The translations under genes were made by a program, and so were the position numbers. Shown here piece by piece: positions 45,934 to 55,495 of a stretch of 60,045 nucleotides of DNA; within the stretch, counting starts at the first letter, position 1, and the number at the start of each line of letters is the position of its first letter. The notes beneath the pieces are model-generated. The model saw only the letters and a program-made list of their open reading frames with translations, was not told where the DNA came from and searched no databases. Source of the stretch: an uncultured Eubacteriales bacterium (GTDB taxonomy: Bacteria > Bacillota > Clostridia > Oscillospirales > Oscillospiraceae); assembly GCA_900313925.1 (NCBI GenBank), contig OMTF01000014.1, positions 1 to 60,045 of the forward strand, in the 5' to 3' direction.

Positions 45934-45990
45934 GGCGGCTTTCCCCGAAGGAAGGCCGCCGGGACGCAAATATCCCGCATTTCGCGGGAT
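45934..45990 (+). other. Structured 5' leader of the symporter gene
   Basis: Two stable hairpins lie in the ~150-nt leader: 45934-45944 with 45950-45960 (GGCGGC core) and ATCCCGC (45972-45978) with GCGGGAT (45984-45990). Neither is followed by a T-run, and I do not recognise a known riboswitch class. Confidence 0.45.
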
Positions 45991-46058
45991 CGAAGCGGGG
46001 GGCTCCGTCCGAATCGTCTGCCGGAAGGAGAAGCAGCCCCATATAGGAGTTGAATTGC

Positions 46059-46793
46059 ATGAGCAGCGCAGAGATTTGCATAAGCATTACCATTTTTGTC
46101 TATTTGGTGGGAATGATCCTGGTCGGTGCCCACTACGCAAAGCAGAGCCGAACCACGTCCGACTTTTACCTCGGCGGCCGGCAGCTGAGCCCGCTTGTAA
46201 CCGCCATGAGCGCCGAAGCTTCGGATATGTCCAGCTACCTTCTTATGGGCCTGCCCGGCCTCGCCTACCTGTCCGGAGTGGCGGATGTGGGCTGGACCGT
46301 CATCGGCCTTGCCATCGGGACCTATCTGAACTGGCTTTTTACCGCTCGGCGTCTGCGCCGCTACTCGCAGATTACAAACTCCTATACGCTCCCGCAGTTC
46401 TTCTCCAGCCGCTACCATGATAAGAATAATATTCTCTGTCTGCTGTCGGCAATTATTATCATCGTATTCTTCATTCCGTACACCGCTTCCGGCTTTGCCG
46501 CCTGCGGCAAGCTGTTCTCCAGCCTCTTCGGCGCGGATTACATGACGGCTATGATCCTTTCCGCGGTTGTCGTCGTTGCATACACGGCGGCAGGCGGCTT
46601 CCTGGCGGCATCCATTACGGACTTCATTCAGAGCATCATCATGACCTTTGCTATTCTTTTCGTCGTCATCTACGCCACGGCGTCCGCCGGCGGCATCGAC
46701 GCCGTAGCGGACAACGTGCGGTCTCTCCCCGGCTACCTTTGTTGTAAACGATGCCGGCATCGGCGGATACTACGGTGCTGCGGATGTTCCTGA
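46059..46793 (+). pseudogene. Truncated Na+/solute symporter (PutP-like, SSS family)
   Basis: Residues 1-224 are a normal sodium:solute symporter N-terminus: first helix, FYLGGRQLSPLVTAMSAEASDMSSYL, helices 2-6, up to SLPGYL. Intact PutP proteins have about 500 residues and thirteen helices. At about 46732 the homology stops within GGCTACCTT and the frame goes on for only ~20 unrelated Cys/Arg-rich residues to a stop at 46793. ATG 46059 follows AGGAG by 9 nt. The promoter and ribosome site are intact, so the fragment may still be made. Confidence 0.85.
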
Positions 46794-46929
46794 CAAGGAA
46801 TGCTATGACCTCTTTGATACCAATGCCATGGGTTCCATGCGCTTTGTCCGGGAAGGGCTGAAGTATATGCTCCCGAATAAGAAGGGCGTCTTCGTATTCA
46901 TCGGCTCCGTCGGCGGCCTGCTTGGCCAT
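46732..46929 (+). pseudogene. Internal fragment of a short-chain dehydrogenase/reductase
   Basis: In the frame +1 relative to the symporter, 66 codons read as the middle of an SDR enzyme: VVNDAGIGG (NNAG-like motif), the NAMGSMRFVREG helix and FVFIGSVGGLLG (active-site Ser strand). The N-terminal cofactor loop and the YxxxK catalytic pair are missing. It is joined in frame at ~46930 to the flavin-oxidoreductase fragment. Confidence 0.75.
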
Positions 46930-47508
46930 CTGAACACGGAAGCCACGCCGGAATATATAAGGAATCTATCCCCGGACGAAGTCGTCATTGCTACCGGGGC
47001 CGGCCCCTTGCTGCTTCCGATTCCCGGTGCCGATCTACCGCACGTTTCTAATGCACATGATGTTCTGGGCGGCAAGGCGGAGCCCGCTGGCAAAGTCGTC
47101 ATCGTCGGCGGCGGTATCGTCGGGGTGGAAGTCGCCGAATTTCTGACCGACAAAGGCCTTGCCTGTACGATTCTGGAGATGAAGGACAGCATTGCAAGTG
47201 ATCTGGGCTTCTACCGCAGAATTCTCTCGGCCGAATATTTTCAGAAAGTCGGCGTAAAGTGCATTGTCAACGCTGCCTGCAAAGAAATCCGGAAAGATGC
47301 CGTGGTCTACCTTCAGGAAGGTCAGGAACAGACCGTTTCCTGCGACACTGTTGTTATTGCTGCCGGTGCCCGTCCGCTGCCTACGGAGGAACTCTGCAGC
47401 GCCTGTGACGAGCGGAAGATTCCCTATCATATTATTGGTGATGCCGTTCAGGCCCGCAGAGCGCTGAATGCTGTTGCCGAAGGTGTTGAGACAGCCATTA
47501 AAATCTAA
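46930..47508 (+). pseudogene. C-terminal fragment of an NADH:flavin oxidoreductase (FAD/NAD domain)
   Basis: About 192 codons from LNTEATPEYI to a natural-looking C-terminus. They hold VVIATGAGPLLLPIPG and the dinucleotide motif VVIVGGGIVGVEVAEFL of the two-enzyme family that includes 2,4-dienoyl-CoA reductase and BaiCD/BaiH. The FMN barrel, Fe-S cluster and first FAD motif are absent. It is in frame with the SDR fragment, so one chimeric polypeptide could be made from an internal start such as ATG 46828. It is a different paralogue from the oxidoreductase at 52780. Confidence 0.78.
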
Positions 47509-47598
47509 AATACGGCTCCGTTGCGCAGCGGATGATCAATTCCGAGAATCCAAAATCAAAACTGCTGATGCGGAGCATTGGATACAGCATAAAGGATC

Positions 47599-47637
47599 AA
47601 AGCTATTTGTAGTCGGTGCTATGAGTAGCTTTTTTTA
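47599..47637 (+). terminator. Terminator-like hairpin after the chimeric gene
   Basis: AAAGCTA (47599-47605) pairs with TAGCTTT at 47626-47632, with a ~20-nt loop, ending in a run of eight T. Apart from this and the gltB promoter, 47509-47882 shows nothing I can name. Confidence 0.55.
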
Positions 47638-47782
47638 TTTTCAGAATAAGAGTCATTCCGGAATGTTCTATACGCACCCTTAACATTGCTCCTGAAGCGT
47701 GTCACAATCGACAAAAATTTTTGGAATTTGCTTTTTTATGTAGGCAGGTCGCAGAATTTTCGGCGAAGCCGGATATAACAAC

Positions 47783-47811
47783 TTGCTATAGCAGTAATAG
47801 GGTGCTAAAAT
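47783..47811 (+). promoter_or_regulatory. gltB promoter with overlapping palindrome
   Basis: TTGCTA (47783-47788), 17 nt, TAAAAT (47806-47811). The -35 lies in the 10-bp palindrome TGCTATAGCA (47784-47793), a possible regulator site. Confidence 0.6.
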
Positions 47812-47882
47812 ACCTTCCAAAACCAATTGTATACTTCGGAAGGACATTTGTATTTTTCTTGGAAACAGGCGAGGTGAAGAAC

Positions 47883-50800
47883 ATGGAAAACAGCACGCAG
47901 CAGCGCACGGCGGCAGGGCTGTGCGATTCGCGCTACGACCGGGACAGCTGCGGTATCGGAGCCATTGTGGATATCAAGGGCATTCCTACCCATAAGATTG
48001 TCGATGACGCGCTGACCATCGTGGAGCATCTGGAGCACCGAGCCGGCGTAGACGCAGACGGGCAGACCGGCGACGGCGTCGGCATCCTTCTGCAGATCAG
48101 CCACCGCTTTTTCATGAGCGTATGTCCTTCCCTAGGCATCTCTCTGGATAACGCCCGGGACTACGGCGTCGGCATGATTTTCTTTCCCCGGAAGGCAGAG
48201 ACCCGCGCGCAGTCCATGCGGATGCTGGAGAGCATCGCGAAAAAGGAAGGACTCGAATTTCTTGGCTGGCGAAGCGTACCGGTACATCCGGAAATCCTGA
48301 GCGAAAAGGCACGGGACTGCATGCCGGTAATCCTGCAGTGCTTCCTGCGCCGGCCGGCCGATGTGCCGCAGGGCCTTGCCTTTGATCGGCGCCTGTATAT
48401 CGTCCGCCGGATTTTTGAGCAGACCTGCCGGGATACCTATGTCTGCTCGCTTTCGAGCCGGACCATTGTTTACAAGGGCATGTTCCTGGTTCCGCAGCTT
48501 CGGAAATTTTACGATGATCTGCAGAGCCCGGACTACTGCAGCGCCATTGCTCTGGTGCACAGCCGCTTTTCTACGAATACGACGCCCAGTTGGAATCGGG
48601 CGCACCCGAATCGGTACATTCTGCATAACGGAGAAATCAATACAATCCGCGGCAATGTGGATCTGATGCAGGCCAGGGAGGAAAGCATCCACAGCCCCTG
48701 CATGCAGGAGGACATGATGAAAGTCCTGCCCATCATCGATCCCGACGGCAGTGACAGCGCCATGCTGGACAATGCCTTGGAATTCATGATGATGAACGGC
48801 ATGCCGCTTCCCCTTGCGGTGATGGTCACGATCCCGGAGCCCTGGGAGAAAAACCCGAACCTCAGCCGGGAGCTTCGCTCCTTCTACCAGTACTACGCTC
48901 CGATGCTGGAGCCCTGGGACGGCCCGGCTTCCATCGTATTCTCCGACGGCGATGTGATGGGCGCCGTTCTGGACCGAAACGGGCTGCGCCCGAGCCGCTA
49001 CTATATTACGAAAGAAAATTACCTGATCCTCTCCAGTGAGGTCGGCGTTCTGGATATCCCGGCAAACCGCATCGTAAAAAAGGACCGGCTGCGGCCGGGC
49101 AAAATGCTTCTGGTGGATACGGTTCAGCGCCGGGTCATCGACGACCGGGAGCTGAAGGAAACGTATGCCCGCCGCAGGCCTTACGGAGAATGGGTGGATC
49201 GGAATCTTCTCTGTCTGAAGACGCTCCGGGTTCCGAATGAGATGGTTCCCCGCTTCTGCAGGGAAGATCTCCTACAGCGTCAGATTCTCTTCGGCTATAC
49301 GCAGGAGGGCATCGATCAGCAGATCGCCCCGATGGCGCTCCACGGCGTCGAGCCGACGGTCGCCATGGGCGTGGACAGCTGCCAGGCGGTTTTGAGTGAT
49401 AAGCCGTTTCCTCTCTTTTCGTTTTTCAAGCAGCGTTTCGCGCAGGTTACAAATCCTCCGATCGATGCGCTGCGGGAATCGATCGTGACTTCCACGACCA
49501 TGTATCTGGGCGCCCGTGGAAATTTCCTTGAGGACAATCCGGACAACTGTCGGGTTCTGAAGCTGGACCGTCCGATTCTTTCCGACACGGAAATGCTTTC
49601 CATTAAGCATTTGGATCGGCCGGGCCTGAAGGTAGCGGTTCTTCCGACTACCTACTATCGCGGCCGGAAGCTGACGGACGTTCTCGATCGGCTCTGCCTT
49701 CAGGCGGATCGGGCATACCAGGACGGTTCCACCATTCTCGTGCTCTCCGATCGGGACGTGGACGAAAGTAAATCCTACATTCCGATTCTGCTTGCCGTCT
49801 CCGCCGTCTCGCACTACCTTGTGCGTACAAGAAAGCGGACCGGCGTCGCTCTTGTCGCGGAAACCGGCGAAGCTTCGGAAGTGCACCATTTTGCAACGCT
49901 TCTGGGCTACGGCGCCTGCGCCGTCAACCCCTACCTCGCGCATGCCACCATCCGAGATCAGGTCGAAAACGGCAGGCTGTCAAAGGATTATTACGCCGCC
50001 GCTTCCGACTACGACCGGGCAGCTGTAAACGGGCTTCTGCGCATTGCCTCCAAAATGGGAATTTCCACGCTGCAAAGCTACCATGGAAGCCAGATTTTCG
50101 AATCCGTCGGGCTTTCGCAGGAGCTGGTGGACCGGCATTTCACCGGCACCATCAATCGCGTCGGCGGCATCACGCTGGACGACATTCAGGCCGATACGGA
50201 GCGCAATCATCAAAGAGCGTTTCCGGCAGCGTCTGCCGAGCCGCAGGCTTCGTCGCCGGAGCCGCAGCTGCGCGGGACCTATGTGGAGCGGGATGACCAT
50301 CTCTACCGTCCTGAAACGATCAGTCGGCTGCAAAAATCCATCTTTACGAACAACTACAAGCTGTTTAAGGAATATGCGGAAATTGTCAACAATTCCTGTA
50401 CGCACCTGCGCTCGCTTTTAGACTTCCGCTATCCGGAAAGCGGCATCCCGCTGGAAAAGGTCGAGCCGGCGGAAAGCATTATCCATCATTTTAAGATCTC
50501 CTCCATGAGCTACGGTGCGCTCAGCAAGGAAGCGCACGAAGCGATCGCCATTGCCGCAAACCGCATGGGCTGCCTTTCCGGCAGCGGGGAAGGCGGTGAG
50601 CCGGAAGAACGGTATCGTTCCGGAGAAACCGGTCCGGATCGAAACAGCGGCGTAAAGCAGATTGCGTCCGGCCGCTTCGGCGTTACCGAAAGCTATCTTC
50701 TGAGTGCAAAGGAAATTGAAATTAAAATGGCGCAGGGCGCAAAGCCGGGCGAAGGCGGCCAGCTGCCCGGAAGCAAGGTCTACCCCTGGATTGCCGCGAC

Positions 50801-52571
50801 TCGTCACTCGACGACCGGCGTGTCGCTAATAAGCCCTCCGCCGCACCACGACATCTACTCGATCGAAGATCTCGCTCAGCTGATATACGATCTGAAAAAT
50901 GCGAACCGGGATGCCTCTATCACGGTAAAGCTCTGCTCCGAAGCCGGCGTCGGAACGATTGCTTCCGGCGTTGCAAAAGCCGGCGCACAGGGCGTACTGA
51001 TCTGCGGCTATGACGGCGGTACGGGCTCCGCTCCGCGCAACTCGGTCGCCAATGCAGGCCTTCCCTGGGAACTCGGTGTTGCGGAAACTCATCAGGCCCT
51101 CATCATGAACAATCTCCGCCGCCGGGTCCGGCTGGGCACGGACGGAAAGCTCCTGACCGGGCGGGATATCGCCATGGCGGCTCTTCTGGGCGCAGAGGAA
51201 TTCGGATTCGGCTCCAGCGTGCTCGTGAGCCTCGGCTGCATCATGATGCGCGTCTGTGATAAGGATTCCTGTCCCGTCGGCGTATGCACGCAAAATCCCG
51301 CGCTGCGGGCAAAGTTCCGCGGCAAGCCGGAATATGTGGAGACCCTCTTCCGGTTCCTCGCCGAAGATCTCCGGGAAATTATGGCAAGGCTTGGCATTGC
51401 CCGGCTCGACGATATGGTCGGCCGAACGGAACTTCTGCAGATTAAGACCCTGGATCCCGATACGAAAGCTTCCAAGCTGAATTTTGACCGGCTGCTGCAT
51501 AACCCGCAGGTTTCGAACAGCCATATTCACTTCGATCCGACGGACGAAGCGGACATCGGGCTTAAAAACACGCTGGATCGGAAGGTTCTCCAGCCCGCAT
51601 TCCTGAAAAAGCTTGAAAAGGGAGAACCCAGCGAAATCTCGCTTTCTGTCTCCAACGTAAACCGCACCTTCGGTACGATTCTCGGCAGTGAAATTACGCG
51701 CCGTTACGGAAACAATCTGCCGGCAGGCACCTACAAAGTGCACTGCAGGGGTGCCGGCGGCCAGAGTTTCGGTGCCTTCATTCCGAAGGGGCTGACGCTG
51801 TCCCTCGAAGGTGATTGCAACGATTATCTCGGGAAGGGGCTCAGCGGCGGCACACTGGTTGTCTATCCGCCCGAAAACAGTGAGTTTTCCCGAGAAGAAA
51901 ACGTAATAATAGGAAATGTGGCTCTGTACGGAGCCACTAGCGGAAAAGCCTTTATCAGCGGCGTTGCCGGAGAACGCTTCGCCGTACGCAACAGCGGTGC
52001 GCAGGCGGTTGTCGAAGGCGTCGGCGATCACGGCTGTGAGTATATGACCGGCGGCGTTGTCGTTGTACTCGGAAAAACCGGCCGCAACTTTGCCGCCGGC
52101 ATGTCGGGCGGGCTGGCGTATGTCCTGGATGAGGACTGGAGCTTCTATCAGCGGCTCAATCACGATATGGTCGATCTGGAGCCGGTTGAGGATAAAAGCG
52201 ACGTTCTGAAGCTCAGGCAGCTTATCCGGGATCACGTGGAAGCAACCGGAAGTCCTCTGGGGAGGAAAATTCTGGAAGATTTCAACGAATATCTGCCGAA
52301 ATTCAAAAAGGTCATTCCGCGCGACTACCAAGCCATACTGCAGCGCATTGCTGACCTGGAAGGAAAAGGCTTTGACAGCCAGCAGGCACAAATGGAAGCC
52401 TTTATGATGCTGCGATCGGAAACCGTGCCCCAGAAGGCGTCGGGTGCAAAAAAGAAGCCGGTCATAGTGGCGGTAAAATCCCCGGCACCGGCTCCAGCCT
52501 CCCGGAAAAAATCCGATTCCGGTCAGATAAAAAGTATTTCTGTCGAGCATACTCGGAAAGTTTCCGGTTAG
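47883..52571 (+). CDS. gltB: Glutamate synthase, large (alpha) subunit
   Basis: A 1562-residue glutamate synthase: N-terminal class-II glutamine amidotransferase whose catalytic Cys is residue 23 in SCGIGAI after a short propeptide, central domain, FMN-binding synthase barrel (SMSYGALSKEAHEAI, GEGGE, GYDGGTGSAPR), 3Fe-4S site (CDKDSCPVGVC, ~residue 1122) and the C-terminal beta-helix (GxxG repeats). It makes two glutamates from glutamine and 2-oxoglutarate. A Lys/Pro/Ala-rich tail of ~40 residues follows the family end. The electron-supplying small subunit GltD is not encoded next to it. ATG 47883 follows GAGGTG. Confidence 0.95.
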   Translation: MENSTQQRTAAGLCDSRYDRDSCGIGAIVDIKGIPTHKIVDDALTIVEHLEHRAGVDADGQTGDGVGILLQISHRFFMSVCPSLGISLDNARDYGVGMIFFPRKAETRAQSMRMLESIAKKEGLEFLGWRSVPVHPEILSEKARDCMPVILQCFLRRPADVPQGLAFDRRLYIVRRIFEQTCRDTYVCSLSSRTIVYKGMFLVPQLRKFYDDLQSPDYCSAIALVHSRFSTNTTPSWNRAHPNRYILHNGEINTIRGNVDLMQAREESIHSPCMQEDMMKVLPIIDPDGSDSAMLDNALEFMMMNGMPLPLAVMVTIPEPWEKNPNLSRELRSFYQYYAPMLEPWDGPASIVFSDGDVMGAVLDRNGLRPSRYYITKENYLILSSEVGVLDIPANRIVKKDRLRPGKMLLVDTVQRRVIDDRELKETYARRRPYGEWVDRNLLCLKTLRVPNEMVPRFCREDLLQRQILFGYTQEGIDQQIAPMALHGVEPTVAMGVDSCQAVLSDKPFPLFSFFKQRFAQVTNPPIDALRESIVTSTTMYLGARGNFLEDNPDNCRVLKLDRPILSDTEMLSIKHLDRPGLKVAVLPTTYYRGRKLTDVLDRLCLQADRAYQDGSTILVLSDRDVDESKSYIPILLAVSAVSHYLVRTRKRTGVALVAETGEASEVHHFATLLGYGACAVNPYLAHATIRDQVENGRLSKDYYAAASDYDRAAVNGLLRIASKMGISTLQSYHGSQIFESVGLSQELVDRHFTGTINRVGGITLDDIQADTERNHQRAFPAASAEPQASSPEPQLRGTYVERDDHLYRPETISRLQKSIFTNNYKLFKEYAEIVNNSCTHLRSLLDFRYPESGIPLEKVEPAESIIHHFKISSMSYGALSKEAHEAIAIAANRMGCLSGSGEGGEPEERYRSGETGPDRNSGVKQIASGRFGVTESYLLSAKEIEIKMAQGAKPGEGGQLPGSKVYPWIAATRHSTTGVSLISPPPHHDIYSIEDLAQLIYDLKNANRDASITVKLCSEAGVGTIASGVAKAGAQGVLICGYDGGTGSAPRNSVANAGLPWELGVAETHQALIMNNLRRRVRLGTDGKLLTGRDIAMAALLGAEEFGFGSSVLVSLGCIMMRVCDKDSCPVGVCTQNPALRAKFRGKPEYVETLFRFLAEDLREIMARLGIARLDDMVGRTELLQIKTLDPDTKASKLNFDRLLHNPQVSNSHIHFDPTDEADIGLKNTLDRKVLQPAFLKKLEKGEPSEISLSVSNVNRTFGTILGSEITRRYGNNLPAGTYKVHCRGAGGQSFGAFIPKGLTLSLEGDCNDYLGKGLSGGTLVVYPPENSEFSREENVIIGNVALYGATSGKAFISGVAGERFAVRNSGAQAVVEGVGDHGCEYMTGGVVVVLGKTGRNFAAGMSGGLAYVLDEDWSFYQRLNHDMVDLEPVEDKSDVLKLRQLIRDHVEATGSPLGRKILEDFNEYLPKFKKVIPRDYQAILQRIADLEGKGFDSQQAQMEAFMMLRSETVPQKASGAKKKPVIVAVKSPAPAPASRKKSDSGQIKSISVEHTRKVSG

Positions 52572-52679
52572 TTCCTTCCACGTCTCTGCTGCCCAGCAGA
52601 AAAGTGCGTGGTTGGCATCTGCAGCCGTACGGTTCCGGATCGCTTCCGAAAGGAATTTTCGAATAATATTCTTTCGAAA

Positions 52680-52712
52680 AATCGGCTCCTGCCGTCGCAG
52701 GAGCCGATTGTC
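52680..52712 (-). terminator. Terminator of the minus-strand oxidoreductase
   Basis: Perfect 13-bp stem AATCGGCTCCTGC (52680-52692) with its complement (52697-52709); on the minus strand it is followed by TTTTTC. Confidence 0.75.
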
Positions 52713-52743
52713 CTATCAATTCAGCCTGTTTCCGTTTTTCACC

Positions 52744-52775
52744 GGCCGGGAAGCTTTCCCGGCCTTCTTGCTTTA
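52744..52775 (+). terminator. Terminator of gltB
   Basis: GGCCGGGAA (52744-52752) with TTCCCGGCC (52755-52763), followed by TTCTTGCTTTAT on the plus strand. Confidence 0.6.
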
Positions 52776-52779
52776 TGGA

Positions 52780-53955
52780 TTAAAGGTTCGCACAGACCTC
52801 AAAGGCCGAACGTGTGCTGGTGGCGATGTTTCCAATCTCCACTGCGTCTCCGATTTCATGCACTTCGATGCCGCTGCCTTCCAGCTCAGAAGCTACAGAA
52901 GTGTTTGCCTTCAATCCCATGGCGATGATAACATCGCTGGCTGGAACTTCCATCTTCTCTCCCGTGTCGACATTCGAAACAATGACTCCGTTGTCCGTGA
53001 CCTCTTCAAGCTTGTGTCCCGTCAGCTGCCGGACACCGAGACCGTAGAACATTACCAGAATATAGGTGAGGTTGCTGTAGAAGGTGGGAAGGCCTACGCT
53101 CATGACCTTTTTTTCATATTCCACAATTGTAACCTTCTTGCCCTGCATCGCATAGTCCATAGCTATTTCACAGCCTGTCAGGCCGCCGCCGACAACCACA
53201 ACATTGTCCCCCCTGGGCTTGAATTTTCCCGTCGCTGCCGATACGGCATCCACGCCCTTGCTGATGCCGGGGATGCTTTCGGGCATGACCGGGTACGATC
53301 CGACAGCTACAAGACAGACATCCGGCTTGAGTGCCTTGATCTGAACGGCGTTAAGTTCCGTGTTGAGGTGTACTTTGACGCCGCGGCGGTCAAGTTCCTC
53401 GATATACCACCGGTTGAGCTTGCGGATATCCTCCTTGAAAGAATGTCCGCCGGCAGGGTGCAGGTTTCCGCCCAGTTCCCCGGTTTTCTCATACAGGTCG
53501 ACCGTATGGCCGCGCTTTGCACAGATAATCGCAGCTTCCATTCCCGAAACGCCCCCGCCGATAATGACAACCTTCTTTTTCTGCTCTGCCGGAAGAATTT
53601 CGGGAGATTCCTCCGCCATATCCACGGGATTCACAGCGCAGCGCGGCTTGCCGGTTACGACATGACTCATTAGACAGTTATTGCAGCCAATGCAGGGGCA
53701 GATTTCATTTCCGCGTCCCTCACGGACCTTGTTGCCGAATTCCGGCTCGGCCAGCAGGGCACGGGCCAGCACGACGCCGTCGCACTTGCCGGATGCAATG
53801 GCGTTTTCTGCCATTTCGCCGTCATCAATGCGGCAGCCACCGACCAGTACGGGAATTTTCACCGCTTCGCGGACCGGGTCGATATATTTCAGCGTAATGC
53901 CATGCGGCATGTATACGTTCGGCATGTGGCGTAAGAAGAACGTCGTCTCTTCCAA
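52780..53955 (-). pseudogene. NADH:flavin oxidoreductase (old yellow enzyme type), N-terminally truncated
   Basis: About 391 codons covering the last strands of the FMN barrel (KIPVLVGGCR, GVVLARALL), the [4Fe-4S] cluster segment CPCIGCNNCL, FAD motif VVIIGGGVSGMEAA and NAD motif VVVVGGGLTGCEIA of the family of 2,4-dienoyl-CoA reductase and BaiCD/BaiH. Full members have ~640-680 residues; about 250 N-terminal residues are missing. The only starts are a TTG at 53955 without ribosome site, and an in-frame stop lies at about 53984. The break coincides with the integrase end of the mobile element, so the gene was most likely cut by its integration. Confidence 0.82.
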
Positions 53956-54053
53956 GAAGATCGCATGTAGACAAATCCGGGTTTATCTATCCCGCTCTCC
54001 CAAATCCCTGATATTTCAAGGAAAATCGCTGTTTCAACGCTCCGTTTTCGACT

Positions 54054-54107
54054 GCTTTCCCTTGTTTTTGCCCTTATCCGGCAAAACAAGGGAAAGCTTT
54101 TCTTTTT
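54054..54107 (+). terminator. Long hairpin with T-run at the element end
   Basis: 54054-54072 pairs with 54080-54097 over 18 bp with one bulged T (CTTTCCCTTGTTTT core), then TTTTCTTTTTT. As a terminator it works on the plus strand, i.e. against transcripts entering the element from outside; it lies between int and the truncated oxidoreductase, where the attachment site should be. Confidence 0.65.
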
Positions 54108-55402
54108 TACTCGCCGACCACTTTGTCCAGCAGTCTTGCAGAGGAGCGTTTTGCTTCCTTTGTCGCGTGTGCGTAGATATTCATCGTGGTACTCACATCC
54201 GCATGTCCTAGAAGCTCCTGTACGTCCTTCGGCTGTGCGCCGTTAGAGAGCAGGTTGCTCGTGAACGTGTGTCTGAGTGTATGGAAGTGGAAGTCCTCAA
54301 GGCCCGGAACCTTCTCCTGCGCTGTCCTGCACATGATGCTGACCGTGCTTGCAGATTCATAAGCCCCGTCGGGACGGAGACAGACGAAGGAGAGTTCCTT
54401 GTAATCCTCCGGCACTTCTTCCGTCATACCCAGCGTGTACAGCTCATAGTAGCTGCGGCCTTTTTCCTTTACCTCTTTGCAGTAGTTCAGGCTGTAAAGC
54501 TCTCCATACTTGAAGCGGTTTAAGTGCTGTTCCTTTTTCGCTTCTTTCAGAATCCCCGCCAGTGTGTCGCAGAAGTCCACTGTGCGGATCTTGCTCCGCT
54601 TGGTGGGGCCGATCTCCGTCTTGTGCCTTGCCCCGTTGTACCGCATACTGCGCCGTACCGTGATGACCTGTTCTTTCAGATCAATGTCCTGCCAGGTCAG
54701 CGCACATACCTCTCCGATCCGAAGTCCGGTGAAGTAGGCTATCTGAATGGGCAAAAGCGCCGGATTGCTCTTCTTTTTGAGCCAGTCCGTCAGAGCTGTG
54801 TATTGTTCGTAGGTGATGGTGGGAACAGCCAGTTCGCCACTGTTGTCATCCGAAAACAGTTCGTAGCTTTCCTGCTTCTTCCGCATGACCACGTACTGCA
54901 TGGGATTGTAGCTTAAGAGCCGCTTTGGGAATACCGCAAACCGGAACGCTCCCTGCAGCACTGCTGAGAAGAGGCGCATATACCCTTTGCTGATGGGCTT
55001 TACCTCTTTTCCGTTCGCATCCATCCCTCCGAAGGAGAGCAGATCAAGGAATGATTGCAGATGCTCCGGGGTGACGGTTTTCAGTTTTCTCTCTCCGATG
55101 GGAAACTGCTTGATGCGTCCCACCGTACCCTGATACGCAGAAACCGTTCCGTTGCTGAGACTGCCGGGCTTCAATTCTTCCTCCACCCACATGTCTAAGA
55201 GCTGCCCCACATTGACATTTTCGGACTTTGCAACGAACTTCTTCGCCTCATAATCCTCCAGCGCCTTTCGGAGCATAGCTTCCGTCTCGCTCTTGCTTGC
55301 TGTTCCCGCAAACTCGCGCTGCATGAGCTTTCCGCGTTCATCTTCCACATAGAAGCGGTAGTACCACTTGCTTCCTTTCTTTCTCACAGAACCTTTTGCC
55401 AT
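54107..55402 (-). CDS. int: Tyrosine recombinase (integrase) of an integrative element
   Basis: A 431-residue phage/Tn916-type integrase: N-terminal arm-binding domain ([18 protein letters not shown]), SAM-like core-binding domain, and the catalytic domain with Arg in [13 protein letters not shown] (~residue 226), HTLRHTF (~377), LLGHADV and the nucleophile Tyr in NIYAHAT (~409). It catalyses integration and excision at the att site, which should lie just past its 3' end. AAGGAG precedes ATG 55402. Its stop is within ~150 nt of the broken oxidoreductase gene. Confidence 0.93.
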   Translation of the reverse strand: MAKGSVRKKGSKWYYRFYVEDERGKLMQREFAGTASKSETEAMLRKALEDYEAKKFVAKSENVNVGQLLDMWVEEELKPGSLSNGTVSAYQGTVGRIKQFPIGERKLKTVTPEHLQSFLDLLSFGGMDANGKEVKPISKGYMRLFSAVLQGAFRFAVFPKRLLSYNPMQYVVMRKKQESYELFSDDNSGELAVPTITYEQYTALTDWLKKKSNPALLPIQIAYFTGLRIGEVCALTWQDIDLKEQVITVRRSMRYNGARHKTEIGPTKRSKIRTVDFCDTLAGILKEAKKEQHLNRFKYGELYSLNYCKEVKEKGRSYYELYTLGMTEEVPEDYKELSFVCLRPDGAYESASTVSIMCRTAQEKVPGLEDFHFHTLRHTFTSNLLSNGAQPKDVQELLGHADVSTTMNIYAHATKEAKRSSARLLDKVVGE

Positions 55403-55465
55403 AGATAATAATTCTCCTTTCTATCCGTGGCAGCCGGGTCTGTGACATATACGCTTTATTCGTTA

Positions 55466-55482
55466 TCGGCTGAGATCAGCCG
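55466..55482. other. Small hairpin between int and the XRE gene
   Basis: CGGCTG-AGAT-CAGCCG in the 93-nt spacer. No T-run; possibly part of int control or an integrase arm site. Confidence 0.3.
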
Positions 55483-55495
55483 GTAAACTCTGTTG

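Noticed and set aside
45900-46058. Known riboswitch in the symporter leader
   Set aside because: The hairpins do not match any conserved riboswitch core I can recognise, and there is no terminator stem.
50826-52550. 574-codon minus-strand frame within gltB
   Set aside because: Mirror of a highly conserved gltB region; no domain pattern of its own.
46732-53955. Bile-acid-inducible (bai) type gene cluster
   Set aside because: SDR and BaiCD/BaiH-like oxidoreductase fragments are suggestive, but all are truncated, gltB intervenes, and no baiB, baiE or baiF gene is present; the families are also common in unrelated pathways.
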